Below are positions 50,888 through 62,678 of a stretch of DNA of 64,000 bases, piece by piece (position 1 is the first letter of the stretch; the number at the start of each line of letters is the position of its first letter). Under the pieces are notes generated by a model. That model made no database searches. It worked only from the letters and a program-made list of their open reading frames with translations, and had not been told where the DNA came from. Source of the stretch: Amylostereum areolatum. Taxonomy: Eukaryota; Basidiomycota; Agaricomycetes; Russulales; Stereaceae. The stretch is taken from NCBI GenBank assembly GCA_012932865.1, contig SAXG01000034.1:62001-126000 (forward strand), given 5' to 3'. The translations under genes were made by a program, and so were the position numbers.

Positions 50888-52547
50888 TCAAGAGGCGAAC
50901 GATGAACAAGCCAAAGCCGATGAACTCGTGGGTAGGAAGAATGATATGTGACAGGAAGGCAGACTGGTTACTTTTTCGACGTGGTATCCACAGGCAAAAC
51001 CGCCGCATTCTGTCCAGAGCGTATGAGCACACCACGATGCGGGAAACAACGACGGCCGCTGACTGACCGATTTCTCGAAAGCGTCGTAGCTACCATCCGG
51101 GTTGGGCAAGTTTGGAACGACGTGAACGCTGGCGATGTGCCCAGGCACGTTGTGTGCTCCCTCCTCGTCCAGCACTCCAATCCAAGCTTCGTCGGTTCCC
51201 GCGCTCGAATATGTTGGATGCAACGCCGAAGGGTTCCCCGCGCGTGCATCAAACGTCGACAAAGCATGGTCGACGTTGTTCGGCGTATTGTGTGAGCACA
51301 CGATCACGATGATCACTGTCGGGTAGATCCCCTGTTCAAGTCCAACCAAAACCGCAAGCATCGATCAACGAATACGAACGGTGAATAGGATGAGAGACGG
51401 GTACCGTGAATTGCGGCATGCCTGCGTGGAGTAAGACTGAAAAGAGTCCTAGGGCATTGTAGATGGATATCGGGCCCGTGATAACAAATAAGGCCTGGTC
51501 AAGCAAAACGATTCATGAGTGTAACAAGAGGGAACGAGGTAGAACGCGTACCCATAGGCAGCAATAAAACACGCCAGATTCGACGAGAAGCATGAGTACC
51601 TTTCCTACTATCGTCCGACGGCCCTTCCCACGGCCCATCTTCCTCAGGCTCTGTCGGTGTTTCCTGCCACACGCGAGAGTCAACTCGCGCTGAAATCGTA
51701 GGCGGGAGCCTGGAGGATGAACGCACCATGCCTTCCACCCAACCAAGGTCGTCGCGGAGAAATTCGCCACAAGCGACAGGATGAGCGACGCGATTCCCGA
51801 GCCCTCGAGCACAAAGGCCAGCTGGTTGCCTATGACGGGCGTATCGGGAGGAGGTGCTTTGAAAAACGCCAAGTCGACGGACCCGGTCACTGTAGCGGAA
51901 GGTCCGTCAGCACGTTCCATACTCAGAAGAACGAACGACAAACCTATCGAGGCGACGATGAGTGCGACGGAATATGCCACCACGAACTTGTTTGAGTTCC
52001 AGATGACGCATGCCCTCCAAAGCACGATACCGTCGCTGATGAGGAACTGGACGTGCGTCGTCAGATGCAGGGCGAATGCGACAAGGAGGGGCGCACGTTC
52101 AGAGCCATCGACATCTGGAGGGCCATTGCGCGAGGATACGCATCTGGGCGTTCGCCCGCTGAGGTGAGGGCGTACTTCTGCGGGTCGTCCACGATGGTCA
52201 AGACCATGTAGAGCGACAGTATCCAGTGAAGCGTTGAAGACAGATACATCACCGACGTTGCCAAACCCAAGGCCATGGTCACCTTTGACTTGAATCCCCG
52301 TTTCCTGTAAGGAGAAAATCAATATCTTCACGTACAGATAACGGCGGAAGTCGCACGCGAGGACGCGGACGCAAAACAGTATCAGCAGCGTGAATACACC
52401 TTGAACACAGAAGAGACGTTAGTGGTGTATGGAAAAGGGACAACGGTGATAAGAAATAGTACCGAAGAACGCCGTCTCCAGCACGAGGGTGGGTATTTTC
52501 TCTTGGAGAAGGGAAATTGCGAGCGTGCGGGCATCGTCCGGCTGCAT
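50888..52547 (-). CDS. seven-helix fungal membrane protein, copy F (long tail)
   Basis: Starts MQPDDARTLAISLLQEKIPT (ATG 52547), then LVLETAFFG and VFTLLILFCVRVLA after intron 1. Further blocks are TMALGLATSVMYLSSTLHWI, SDGIVLWRACVIWNSNKFVV, a long central exon with LEGSGIASLILSLVANFSAT and TLVGWKAW, RTIVGKVLMLLVESGVFYCC, LFVITGPISIYNALGLF and GIYPTVIIVIVCSHNTPN. Here the KTHCD motif is lost, and a tail of about 130 residues follows, longer than in the other copies. It is the most diverged member. The tail end (HISFFLPTSSSALACSSFAS) may be read past a missed intron. Confidence 0.68.
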
Positions 52548-53739
52548 GAGGGGCACAAAGTTCTATCGATCATAGAATAGCACTTCCTAGATATAACCAC
52601 CGCGACCTTGAAAACGAGGCCGTGAATGTGAGTGAACAGATCCCCCGTACGATGGTTCCATGTGAAGCTTACTTGACACGTACAACTTGAGAAAGCGGGA
52701 ACCTGCGGGAACCCACGACAGACTCAATGACCCAAAGATTGAGAAGTCTGCCGAAGGCCTGCCGCCCTCCGAATAAACGCCGTCGTCTATCGATCCGTCG
52801 CGTAAAAAATGGGGTCGTGGGGCATGAGTTGTCGTAAAGAGGACGCTTGTGGCTCGACTTTTCCACACAACATACCGTGGCTGAAACATGCGGACAGGGA
52901 AGCGGGAATCGACGTGCCTTTCTACATGATCGTAGACCCAGGATGAAACCTTCCATCGTGTCGACATCCGACGACTCAGGATGCCATCTCAAGTATGGAT
53001 CCGCTCTTAATGAAATGCCGATCGATCGTTCGACATGGGGTATCCGCGGAGCTGCATGGCTTCAAAAGCTAAACTTGCATAAGGGCGCTCGTAGGACCCG
53101 TAGATAGCCTATTAAAAAGACGGGTGACGTGACCACGTACCCGTATGAAGAAGACAAAGGCCGCTGCTCCCCCATGCGAAGGCCATGCACGTCCATCGAG
53201 AAGTTTCCTTGTTCTTGGTACAGCATTTACCGTTGGGTCCATGTGAACATTATGAAGTGTGTTTTTCATTTCCGGCGCATCTTCAGAAACCTAGGTTTGA
53301 ATTGAATGGATACAGTAACTGAGGGCAGAGCGTAGAGTGCGAGTACATGCTCCTACGTGGACTGCCTGTCACGCCGGAGTTGAAATCAGGTTGAAATAGA
53401 GCTTTTACACCATGAAAAAAATTGCTCACCAGCAGAAACTCAGTCGATATATCAAGAATACAAAGCTTCAGACGGCCGCATCATCTTCGAGTCCATATCG
53501 CACTGTCCTTGCCGTGCGTTTGAGATGGTGCGGGATGATGCAGGTTGAGTGACGTTATGGCCCATCACACAGCGTCACAGATCACGGGTGATTGGCGTGA
53601 CGTTCACGTGGTTGCTCGCACTGGCAGAGACGCGCCCCCTCGCCATCACGACTGCTCTAAGTCCCATCCTGCCTGAACACTTCAGAGATGGAATGAGTAA
53701 CTAGTGTTTAGGACAGCGAAAATGTAAAGATATAATGCG
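52548..53739. other. 1.2-kb gap without a recognised gene
   Basis: Upstream of copy F. One minus frame of 126 codons (52587-52967) has no recognisable motif and overlaps other frames. Nothing else supported. Confidence 0.4.
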
Positions 53740-54780
53740 CTACGCCAATCCAACACCCCTCGCGATGCCCTCAAAACCCCACCGAATAAGTTCCGCGTCG
53801 CGCATTCGAAACACGTCAAAGGAAACCGTCGCCTTCGGAAAGTGGAGATCGAGAACACTGAACGGGTCCCTCCAGACACTGCACCAGGAAATTGTTTCCT
53901 GAACCTCGAAATCCCCGGCGTGGTCGTTCACGTCGTCTCCCCCAAGCAAAATCTCTGCCATGAGGTGTTTCTCTGCAGCCCCCCCGTCGCACCTCACCCA
54001 CCAAGCATCGTCCACCTCCATCTCAAACACACCTCTTCCTTCCCAACTCTCTCCAGATCCTCCGATTCCCCCGTCATCTTCGGGAAGATGACCTCCCCAC
54101 GTCCGCCGCATGCACGCGGATACCGCGCGGAAGGTATACAGCCGGTCCAGGCGATCGTGCATGACCAAGTTCTCCGCTGTGTGCATCAGCAGGATATCGT
54201 CGTCGCCTCCGCCCTCGACCTCGACACCACCCTGGTCGCGGTCCTGCCGAGTCCCGTCCGAAACCCCTTCCCCCAAAACCACGTCCAGCCGCGCACCTCC
54301 CGCCCGCTCGATGCTGCCCAGGAAGACGGCCTTCACGATAGCCTCCCGCACGACCTGGATGTACATCGGCACGCATGCACTGCTGAATATGCGGATTTGT
54401 AGCGCGTGAAATGTCGCCTTCGCACGGCGCGCCAAAGAGACGGGAAGGCGGATGTGGATATGGGGCGCTGTGTGGATTGCGAGGGGGGTCGAGAACGTGA
54501 GATTGCGCAGGGAAAGTGAGAGGGAAAGGGTAGGACGTGTTATGAGGGCGATTGATAGCGTCGATGTTATGGTTATGGCGGCGGGAGCTGGGGAAAATGA
54601 AGGTCCTGGGCTAGGCGTGCGCGAGGGAACGTTGATGTAGACCTTCGGGAACGACAGCGTCGGCGGTGAGAATGTGATGCGGGGGAGGGAAATGCGAAGG
54701 ACATGTTTTCGAATTGAGATGTGGAGAACGAGAGAGATTGCGAGGAAGCAGAAGGATAGGAGGGATGAAGGGAAGGACAT
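53740..54780 (-). CDS. hypothetical protein with N-terminal membrane anchor
   Basis: Not recognised. The frame is open from 54960, but I prefer ATG 54780 because MSFPSSLLSFCFLAISLVLH gives a clean signal anchor right at the start; this makes 346 residues. A Ser/Pro-rich region follows (SRTPSPGPSFSPAPA), then ITITSTLSIALITRPTLSLS and LARRAKATFHALQIRIFSSA. An acidic Gly-rich stretch (VEVEGGGDDD) and a folded-looking C-terminal half (TAENLVMHDRLDRLYTFRAV, DAWWVRCDGGAAEKHLMAEI, CSVWRDPFSVLDLHF) come last. No introns are needed. The anchor suggests a membrane or ER/Golgi protein. No enzyme motif. Confidence 0.55.
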   Translation of the reverse strand: MSFPSSLLSFCFLAISLVLHISIRKHVLRISLPRITFSPPTLSFPKVYINVPSRTPSPGPSFSPAPAAITITSTLSIALITRPTLSLSLSLRNLTFSTPLAIHTAPHIHIRLPVSLARRAKATFHALQIRIFSSACVPMYIQVVREAIVKAVFLGSIERAGGARLDVVLGEGVSDGTRQDRDQGGVEVEGGGDDDILLMHTAENLVMHDRLDRLYTFRAVSACMRRTWGGHLPEDDGGIGGSGESWEGRGVFEMEVDDAWWVRCDGGAAEKHLMAEILLGGDDVNDHAGDFEVQETISWCSVWRDPFSVLDLHFPKATVSFDVFRMRDAELIRWGFEGIARGVGLA

Positions 54781-55120
54781 CCGGATCCCCTCGGCGCGGA
54801 GGAAGCAAGGTTGAGGCACCGTCGGAAAAACGTTAAAATCTATCCATGACGTCACACGATCGTCCCTGATCCCGTCAAAATCGCCGAGCATCACACAAGT
54901 TGGTCTGTTCAGCGTTCGTCCTGTTTGACTCCGGCGAAAACAGACAGTGGGCCTTCGCAAATATGCCTAGCATAAATACACGCAGAACATCGTAGACGGT
55001 AGTCGTGATAATCGTTCGAATCAATATCAAAATAATAAGTACAGTAATAATGTCTTCTCACCCCCGAGCGGCAGACGAGGTCCGCACGCCGTCTCCTCGA
55101 CTTCACATTCTCCCAGAAAG

Positions 55121-56599
55121 TCACAAAGCAAAACCTGGATGTGCCACGAGCGAGTCCTCCCCGTAAGTGACGTAGCGGCTCTCCACATCCGCGGTGGATC
55201 GTCGCGCGGCAGCAGGCCTCCCCACGTTCGTAGACATCATCGGAACAGCCTCCAAGTCCGGGGACGCCCTCTCGTGCAGGCTGGACAGCGGAACGTTGTA
55301 CTGCTCCCACGAGCCTGCTGGGGTATGTCCCGGACTTCTTTTCTCGGCTGTACGGGGTGTGGGAGCAGGAGCAGGGGTGGACGGGGACGTGGACTTGAAC
55401 TGCCGTTGGAAGTTGGTCTTCTGGAAGCAAACAAGGACGATGATGATCGTGGGATATATGCCCTGAAACGACACAGTGTGAGGACGACAAGGACGGTGTG
55501 AGGAAGAGATAGAAGCTCGAACCGTCAACTGGCCCATCCCCTCGGCGATGAAAGGTCCAAATGCTCCCAAGGCGTCGCTCACGTTACTAATAATGAACAA
55601 GGTCTACTCGCGATCAGCGTCGTCCCAGATCCCAAGTGGAAGAGCTACGCACCCACAGGCAGCTGTAAATCGCTCCCGACTCCACCAAAAGCGACATGAC
55701 CTTCTCGAGCAGTGTCTGCCGATTTCCCTGCCGCAAGAACATCCTTAGCCGGCTTCTCAATCTCCTGACGTGCGTACAAGCCAGTCAGATTACACGTCGC
55801 GAAAGGATTATGCGACGATGCGTACCACGCCTTGAACGCGACCAATCCCGTCGCGCCTACATTTGATGCGAGAGAGAGCGCGATTGCGGCGGCCCCAACA
55901 TGGCCGCTCGTGAACCGTAACTCGGTGGAAACGGCAGGGATGTCTGGGCGAATCATGGCTATGTTCGCGATAGATAAACCTAAAGCACATTCGGAGATCA
56001 GTAACAACGTTAGGGTGGACAAGTGAACATTGCTCACTCAAGGTGGACAGAAGCAATGTCCCCAGTGCCACAATGACGAAGATGTTCTCCTCCCACAATA
56101 AACACGCCCTCCAGATGACGATCGCATCGCCGACGACGAACTGATATCCCACCTTATTGCCAGCCTTCAGTTCGGCGCATACACGCAACACCTACGTTGA
56201 CTGCGAGCATTGCCGCCTGAATGGAGTTCCATGTCTTGGTCGTGAGGATCCGGTGCGGGCTAACTTGCGCACGTATGAAGATCAGGTTCATCGTCCAGTG
56301 CACGCTCGAGGCGATGTACATGACCGCGATCGCAACGAGCATGCAAGTATCCGCGCGCGCCGTCAGGCCTTTGTCACTGAAAGGCTGGATTGTCAATGAC
56401 CGAACAAGAGGAACGAGAAAAGGGGCGCACACGACGAGGATCCACACTGCCAGCACGAGCAGAGGGAAGAATAGGCCTGCGGGACGAACGGATAAAATTA
56501 GTCGCGAAAACTCAAGGCGGCGAGGTGCAGAACAGACGTACCCCACAGCGCGGTTTCCAGAAGAAAAGGTCCAAAAAGTCCTTCCAAGAGTGACGCCAT
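55121..56599 (-). CDS. seven-helix fungal membrane protein, copy G
   Basis: Starts MASLLEGLFGPFLLETALWG at 56599; the N-terminal soluble part is the shortest of the family. Then LFFPLLVLAVWILVVCAPFL, ADTCMLVAIAVMYIASSVHW, VVGDAIVIWRACLLWEENIF, VGAAAIALSLASNVGATGLV before AFKAW, LLEKVMSLLVESGAIYSCLW, LFIISNVSDALGAFGPF and GIYPTIIIVLVCFQKTNFQR. The Pro/Ser-rich tail (STSPSTPAPAPTPRTAEKRS) is followed by AAARRSTADVESRYVTYGED. KTHCD is replaced by KTNFQ. About six introns. Function unknown. Confidence 0.72.
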
Positions 56600-57172
56600 G
56601 ATCGAAAGACCGAAAAAAATGGGGATAAAAATGATACACGGAAGAAGGGAGGTTGAAACGGCAGGAGATGGTGGAGGGCGAAGGTAAGAGGTTGAAATGG
56701 CGTACAACTACTAAAGTAGCCCCGCTGGTGCGGCCCTTTTTGAGGCACCATAGGCCTCAGCCACATACTCCAACCTCCGGAGCTGAGCGCTCGCCGCTGA
56801 GGATGCGCCTGCACCCTTGTTGATTGCCGCCTCTACTAGTCCTGTATAAGACCCTCAGGATACATAGCGGGGGTGTAGCCAGGGTTATGTAGGCTGGCTA
56901 TGCAGGCAGACCCTGACCAGAGCGTCCTATGGGTCATTGACCCAGATGCCCAGACTTGAGGCTGGAGCGCAGCGAGAAATACTGCGTGGACAACATCGAG
57001 TTCCAACGGACGCCTGTGAAACACAAGACGACGTCCGCGATTGGGTGCTGGAGACGAAAGCGGGCCCTTATACAGTCGCGCCAGCCTTGGCTTGGATGTA
57101 GTAAGGATAGGACCGGGAGTCTACCAAAGACCATTAGCGGACCATGACTACATAGGAGGAGATATGAGAGAC
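56600..57172. other. intergenic, no gene recognised
   Basis: Holds the copy G upstream region. A stretch near 56840-56960 is compositionally different (ACCAGAGCGTCC, GGGGGTGTAGCC) but matches nothing else in the window. Confidence 0.3.
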
Positions 57173-57774
57173 TTACACACTTACACCATAAAACGGAGCG
57201 TATTCAGCGCGCGTAATCCAAGGAGGCCCATTCCCCGTTGGTCCATGGAAAGTCTTGATCGGTTGCGGGCCACATGTCGTTCCGGTCCACTCTGAAGGTA
57301 TATATGTCGGAAACGCGCCACGCGAGCTATGTAGGGCAAAAATCCCGTTGCTCATAATGCTCTTGAAACCCGACAGATGTTGGTCCCATAACTTGGTGAA
57401 GAGGCTGAGATGACTGAAGGGCTGAAGGGCCCTTGAGATCGGACGAGGAAAGCGTCGACGCCAGGTCCAGGCAGCGATGTCTGTTGCAGGTTCGCCGTGG
57501 CTGTTCTTCCGTGCTGTGGAACGGAGCGCCCGGGTTCGACATTCAGTCCTTGGAGCTTGAGCCTTCGGGCGTCGTTTGTGATCGGGCCCAGGAGATTATA
57601 TACGTGGGATCCAACCATCGCCGCCGATAAGATGGAGGGGGAGGTTCCACTACAGGGTAGTCGAAGGGAGGGAACCCATTTGGCCTGGCGATTCGGCGTG
57701 CTTCGAGGCTTCGCCAAGGCTGGCGGAGATACTTTAGTGCTAGGAATAACCACAGAACCAGTTAGACGAGACAA
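57173..57774 (-). CDS. unknown protein-like region (low support)
   Basis: One minus frame is open from about 57588 to 57173 and reads as a plausible globular protein: HGEPATDIAAWTWRRRFPRP, LQPFSHLSLFTKLWDQHLSG, GIFALHSSRGAFPTYIPSEW and KTFHGPTGNGPPWITRAEYA. Another overlapping frame (57774-57352, 140 codons) is also open. I recognise neither. A splice between the two is possible. It might be part of a mobile element or a degraded gene. Confidence 0.25.
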
Positions 57775-57949
57775 TCAATGGAAGGTATAGTGCTCACCTT
57801 CATGAACGCCGCAATCCGCTGGATAGAACACGATCGAATCGCATATTAAGCCACGCCACGTCAACCCAACCTCACCAGGCGAACCACATTACAAACTAAC
57901 CCGGTATAAGTGGACAACATCTCATCAGACAACCTCCGGTATCGAATAA

Positions 57950-60377
57950 ATTGCCGTGTGGTTGAGGCTGTACAGTGGACTTGAACACCTCCTGCATCTA
58001 CAAAAACGGTTAGAACCGGCCTGAGTCCCATCCATTCGATTCTCCTCACCCATGAACGATCCCGGCTGGTATCCTTCCTCGATGATCACTGATAACATGC
58101 CACCGTCTCCAAGTCTCTCGCAGTGTGTGGAGAGAGGACGATAACCCAGCTCATAATTCGTCGCCTGCCGGACGCATTCAGCAAGATCACCGAGAGGGTG
58201 AATGGCGAAAGGAGACGCACATTCAGTACAAGTTTAGAACCAACCCCCGACAATGCGCCCCAGGTCGAAAGTGTGGAATTGTGCGAGCCGAGAAACACCC
58301 AACCACAGAGCGGTCCTTGCACCGCCAAGAAAACAATGTCGTCGTCTTCCGAGTTCGAAGCGTCGTCCTTGGTACTCGAACCTGACTCCAGATACATCGC
58401 AAATGATCATCTGCAACAAGCGACTTCGCGTCAGTCTAGAGGCACGAAGAGAGAAAAGGTTGTGGTCAAACCTTGCTGTCCATAGGGACTTCCTGCGTTG
58501 AGGTGGAGGAACATGTATCTGGGGAACCGCGCCCTCGCCCATCATTCTTCCGACAAACATCGCCCTGCCGCCCTATAACCCAATCGTCAGCACCCGGACA
58601 AGAATATCCTGGAAAGAGAAGCTCACCGCCTCGCCCAGTGCACTGTCCCGCACCCACTCTGCCGTCGGAAACAAGATTCGTATATTGGGCCACGGAAGCT
58701 TCGTCCGCAGCGACTTGGGCTCGTCCAGCCACTTCTCCGGACTGTCCCCCATCGCGGACGTGTAAAACTCATTCAGCCATTGGTGCTGTATGTCCCGATG
58801 GACGATCCCTGCATTAAGAACGTCGATAACGTACACCTGCTAAACGTTGAGGGAACAAGACGAACCTGGCACTCGACCTAGACCTTCATGCCTTGCTTAC
58901 TATTTCCAAGGTCGCTGGCCTCGCGTACGGCCTTCATGAGTGCCGTATGCCCATTCTTGAGGACCGGCCAGCTCTCGTGCTTCCCAGCTAGACTGGGCAC
59001 GAGTTTTGCCTTGACCTGCGAGAAGTCCCAGTTGGAACCAAGGGCTCCAGGGTGGAGCGAGGGAAACGGAATATCCGGGTGCTTTACGCATACAGTGTCA
59101 ACGGTGTACAAAGAAGGATAGGGTGGGCGCAAGTACTTGTCAGCGCCGGGCCGACGTTCAGCACTTGAAGGACATGTTCGAATGCCGTCGGAAAGTCTGC
59201 CGCCTTGGGATCGTGGCGAATTGTGGACGGACGTCTTTGAATATCCTGAACCCAAGCAGACTGCACGAAGTTAGCCTAATGCATGAATCAAAAAATCAAT
59301 AGATGCGCACGTTTTCGATGTCCCGCCAGTCGTAATCTATGGGGTTGGCCGTCGATATTACAATACGAAGTCGGCCTGTCTTGTAGAAGATCTGGGGCAG
59401 GATTGGACGGAATCGAGGCAGGATTGACGAGGATGTTGTACCAAGAAGAACTGTGCGTTTCGTGAGCCGGGAGACATGCTCGAAGGACACCAAATTTACC
59501 TTGATATGCATAGCCCCACGCCCGCCTCGAAGGACTGGTGTGACGCGTATCCAATTAGGTAGGATTTCTTTGACCGTGGGCGAATTGCTTTCGGCCGGCG
59601 CAGGCTGGGCCATGAGAACGACGGGCGTCGACAGCAAGAGAAACTGGTATATCCACGACACTTGGACTACGTAGGAAAGGAAGATGACGGCGAATTCGAC
59701 CTCAGATTTCTGTCGGCGACATGACATGAGCTCCGTGCGCCAGAGTGCAAGAAGAAGGTGCTCACGTCGCCAATGATCTCCGATAGCCGCCATACAGCGT
59801 TCCCATCCTCGCCATTCTTGTTTTTGTCGACAAGGCGATTCGCGGTCTGCCTCAGCTCGCCGTCCCAGAACATGCCATCGCTTTCCTGAGGTCATTCCTT
59901 CTCCTTTCCCTTCCTTCGCGACGCTTCCTGCAAGGATGATTCTCTCGAGGATGATGTTGCCGAAGATCTGTCCGACGGTGTGGGTCTTTTGCGTGGTGGC
60001 TCAGGGACATCGGAGGGTTGTCGGAGGGGCCCTGCTCTTCTCGGAACCGCTTGAGACGTGCAAGACGAGCCTGCTCTAGTTGCGCTCGTTCGGATATAAA
60101 TGTTGACTTGAGGGCAGGGGTAGGGAGGGGTGCGGGTGGGTGCAGGGGAAGGATGTTGAGCAGAGTCGCTGGATGAAGGTAGGGAGGTCACTGGCGCCGA
60201 GATCTGCTTAAAACCGGGCGCCCCACGGCCGTAGGAGGGTTTCGAGTGGCGGGTCATTTGCGAGTTTTCCAGCTTCGAGACTCGACGCGATAGCTCTTGA
60301 CGTGGATGTCCATCAGAACGACAGAAGCGACATAATGTTATGAGAACTCACCTCGCGAGTTCGTCCTCGTTTGGCAT
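57950..60377 (-). pseudogene. TDP1 pseudogene (inverted copy of 3519-6041)
   Basis: It keeps all introns of the intact gene, including the 9-base exon, so it arose by DNA duplication and not by reverse transcription. It is dead several times over. The first UIM exon runs into TAA at 60210-60208 where the intact gene has CAA. A shift follows an extra stretch near 60030, and CGA has become TGA at 59894-59892. SVECQ is preceded by TAG near 58884, and one base is lost in the STQWLNEF region (about 58785). The second HKD motif reads MDSK instead of MHSK (His codon to GAC, near 58480), and later parts are shifted. The first HKD (MHIK) is still present, and STANLID has become STANPID. Similarity continues about 50 bases upstream of the start. 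Confidence 0.88.
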
Positions 60378-60781
60378 GATGACAATATGACACGTCTATT
60401 CGTGTTCCGCGAACGAGGAAAAGCAGAGCTAGGAGAGTCAGAGGAGAGTACAAGTAGTACAGTAAGCGCGTTGCGCCGCGGTCACGGTCGCGACGCGAGG
60501 CTGAAGTTCAAAAATTCTCCTCAGTGTCTGCACAGTCTCCTCCGTCGTCCGTCGTCCCCCCATCATTATTACATCCACGGCCGATTCTCTCGCCTTCAAG
60601 TACTCACCCGCACTCCTTTCATCACAGTCATATTTATGGCGTATGTCTCAGGCTCAAGCTTCAGGAGCTTAAACCGAGGGAGGAGCAGGTACTACACTGC
60701 GGCGGTCCCGACCCCAAGCGACGCACCCAGTCATGCAAAGTACGTGACGAAAGCCTACATCCAGCGCGTGCTCGTAGACTG
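60378..60781. promoter_or_regulatory. region between TDP1 pseudogene and F-box gene
   Basis: Divergent upstream region of about 400 bases. The first part resembles the intact TDP1 leader. No gene is certain, although the F-box frame is open back to 60524 without an ATG. Confidence 0.4.
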
Positions 60782-62575
60782 ATGTTGAATAGGGATTCAT
60801 TCTGGAAACCGTTAGGCCAACAATACCTCGCCGACGTCGACAAAAAAATCAAGGACGGTCTTATCGGCGTACCGCTTTACCAGGAACTCGAGCTCGAGCT
60901 CGAACATCTTGTCCAGATCACCAAGGATCTTCGCCAGCGTCGAGACCGGTGTATTCCGCTCTGTTCATATATACACCGCCTTCCAACAGAAGTCATTTCC
61001 CACATATTCTCTCTGAACGCTTCAGTCGACCCGCCCCGCGCAACGCATCATGTGGAAAACAGGAGGGACAAATTAATCACCTCTTCGGTCACATACTACG
61101 ACCTAGGATGGGTCACCGTTACCCACGTATGCGCACGCTGGCGGGAGATTGCCCTCAACACCCCGGTCCTTTGGGCGGACTCTGTATGCAAGCTTCCCCA
61201 CATTCGTCAATTGATGCTTAAACGTGCTGGATCGGCGTCTCTTCACCTGGAAGTGTATCCTACAGAAAGTCCCAAGAAAGGCATGGATCTCGCTCTGGTC
61301 AAGTTTGCTATTAAGAATTTGTCCCGTTCCCGGAGAGTGTCCGCGAGTTTTGCGCCTGGCTCTAACCACTATCGCAAAGTGCTCGTCGGAATTTCACAAA
61401 CATCAATGCCTCACCTCGAATCCTTGGTTTTTAACGGTGATGGCGGACTCACGCAAGCAGACATCTCTGCGCTTTCTGCACCACGTCTATCTTCCTGCAC
61501 GTTCACGGGGGTTTATCCCGGATGGGATCCGACAAGCATCACACACTTGGACTTTACTCGAAAGTTTACTTTTCAGTTGCCGCTGTTCGCCCAGTTTTTC
61601 GACCTTCTGAAGGCGTCCAAGAAACTCCAATGGTTGCGCATGAGTGGTTCCATCCCAATGCCCCCCGATGAATATAGCAAGACCATCGTTCCTCTTCCAT
61701 TCCTGAAGTATCTTTCCATCACCGACGCTCCTGACCGATGCATCGCATTCCTCAACCATGTATCTCCATCCCCGCTCGCACGCACGTTTCTCTCGCTCAG
61801 AGGACCTGCAGAGACGACTGATATAGCGACCATCCTTGCGCTCCTCGGGACCACGCTGCACTTCGACGATGCGAGTGAGACCCATCGTGCTATTGCACTA
61901 TCGTTCAAGATATCCAAACTGGGCCATCTTCATATCAGAACATTCGCATCGACCCAGAGCAACAACGTCGACAAAGACCACGACGTGGAAGTTTTCCGTA
62001 AAGGGTACAAGCTCGCGCATGAGCTTACATGGGAAGGATGGATCGCCAAAGCAGAAGTGACTTTTATCGCCGTAGGCGTCGAGATTTTGCACACTTATGG
62101 GCTCGCGAACATCAAGGAACTCGCACTCGAGGTCCCCGGGCATTATACTCTAGATACCTGTTCGCGGACTTTCTCCCTATTCCCGCACATCCAAACTCTT
62201 TATCTCTCATCTCCCAAGTCTATCGAAGGCGTGCTTGACGCTTTGATTTCAACCTCCAACAATGACCACGGCACGCCGCTCCTCAAGGCGCTACAGCACC
62301 TCCGGATCGACACGCTCGAGCTTATGCCCGATGTCACGTCCGAGGAACAGAACACACTCTCGAGTGAAGTCTATCAGCTCCTTTATATGCTGCGTAAACG
62401 GCAAGATTTGGGATTCGGGCTCAAGACGATGGAGATCAAGCACATCCGATATGGAAAGAGAGATAGTTCCATGCAAGAATTCATGGAAGTCGTCCAGGGT
62501 TTAGAGAAGGAGATAACAGGAACAGGGCTGACTTGTGAAGTCATCTACCCGGGAAATGGACTCAGGCGAACCTGA
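60782..62575 (+). CDS. F-box protein
   Basis: 597 residues from ATG 60782 (MLNRDSFWKPLGQQYLADVD), the first ATG in a frame that is open further back. An N-terminal helix includes VPLYQELELELEHLVQITKD, a common prelude in mushroom F-box proteins and probably a short coiled coil. The F-box is at about 60-130 (YIHRLPTEVISHIFSLNASV, then WVTVTHVCARWREIALNTPV and LW). It pairs with Skp1 in SCF complexes. Irregular Leu-rich strands follow (MPHLESLVFNGDGGLTQADI, LPFLKYLSITDAPDRCIAFL, FPHIQTLYLSSPKSIEGVLD). No introns. It is not a copy of the 26494 F-box gene. It lies between the TDP1 pseudogene and copy H and was probably not in the original duplicated block. Confidence 0.87.
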   Translation: MLNRDSFWKPLGQQYLADVDKKIKDGLIGVPLYQELELELEHLVQITKDLRQRRDRCIPLCSYIHRLPTEVISHIFSLNASVDPPRATHHVENRRDKLITSSVTYYDLGWVTVTHVCARWREIALNTPVLWADSVCKLPHIRQLMLKRAGSASLHLEVYPTESPKKGMDLALVKFAIKNLSRSRRVSASFAPGSNHYRKVLVGISQTSMPHLESLVFNGDGGLTQADISALSAPRLSSCTFTGVYPGWDPTSITHLDFTRKFTFQLPLFAQFFDLLKASKKLQWLRMSGSIPMPPDEYSKTIVPLPFLKYLSITDAPDRCIAFLNHVSPSPLARTFLSLRGPAETTDIATILALLGTTLHFDDASETHRAIALSFKISKLGHLHIRTFASTQSNNVDKDHDVEVFRKGYKLAHELTWEGWIAKAEVTFIAVGVEILHTYGLANIKELALEVPGHYTLDTCSRTFSLFPHIQTLYLSSPKSIEGVLDALISTSNNDHGTPLLKALQHLRIDTLELMPDVTSEEQNTLSSEVYQLLYMLRKRQDLGFGLKTMEIKHIRYGKRDSSMQEFMEVVQGLEKEITGTGLTCEVIYPGNGLRRT

Positions 62576-62678
62576 CAACAGCTCGCGAAGGCTGAGCGCT
62601 GAGAGTGCTGAAAGCCTCGCATCGTGAAGCTGAGTTCCATCCGACCTACCGCGACCCGCTGCCGGCATCTACCCACTA

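Noticed and set aside
52587..52967. 126-codon minus-strand frame as a gene.
   Set aside because: No motif, no plausible splice partners, overlapped by equally open frames.
57950..60377. Repeat-induced point mutation as the cause of TDP1 inactivation.
   Set aside because: Some stops are C-to-T, but indels and other substitutions are as common, and the intact copy shows no matching damage.
60524..60781. Upstream extension of the right F-box protein.
   Set aside because: The frame is open but has no ATG; the Ser/Pro-rich translation looks like leader sequence.
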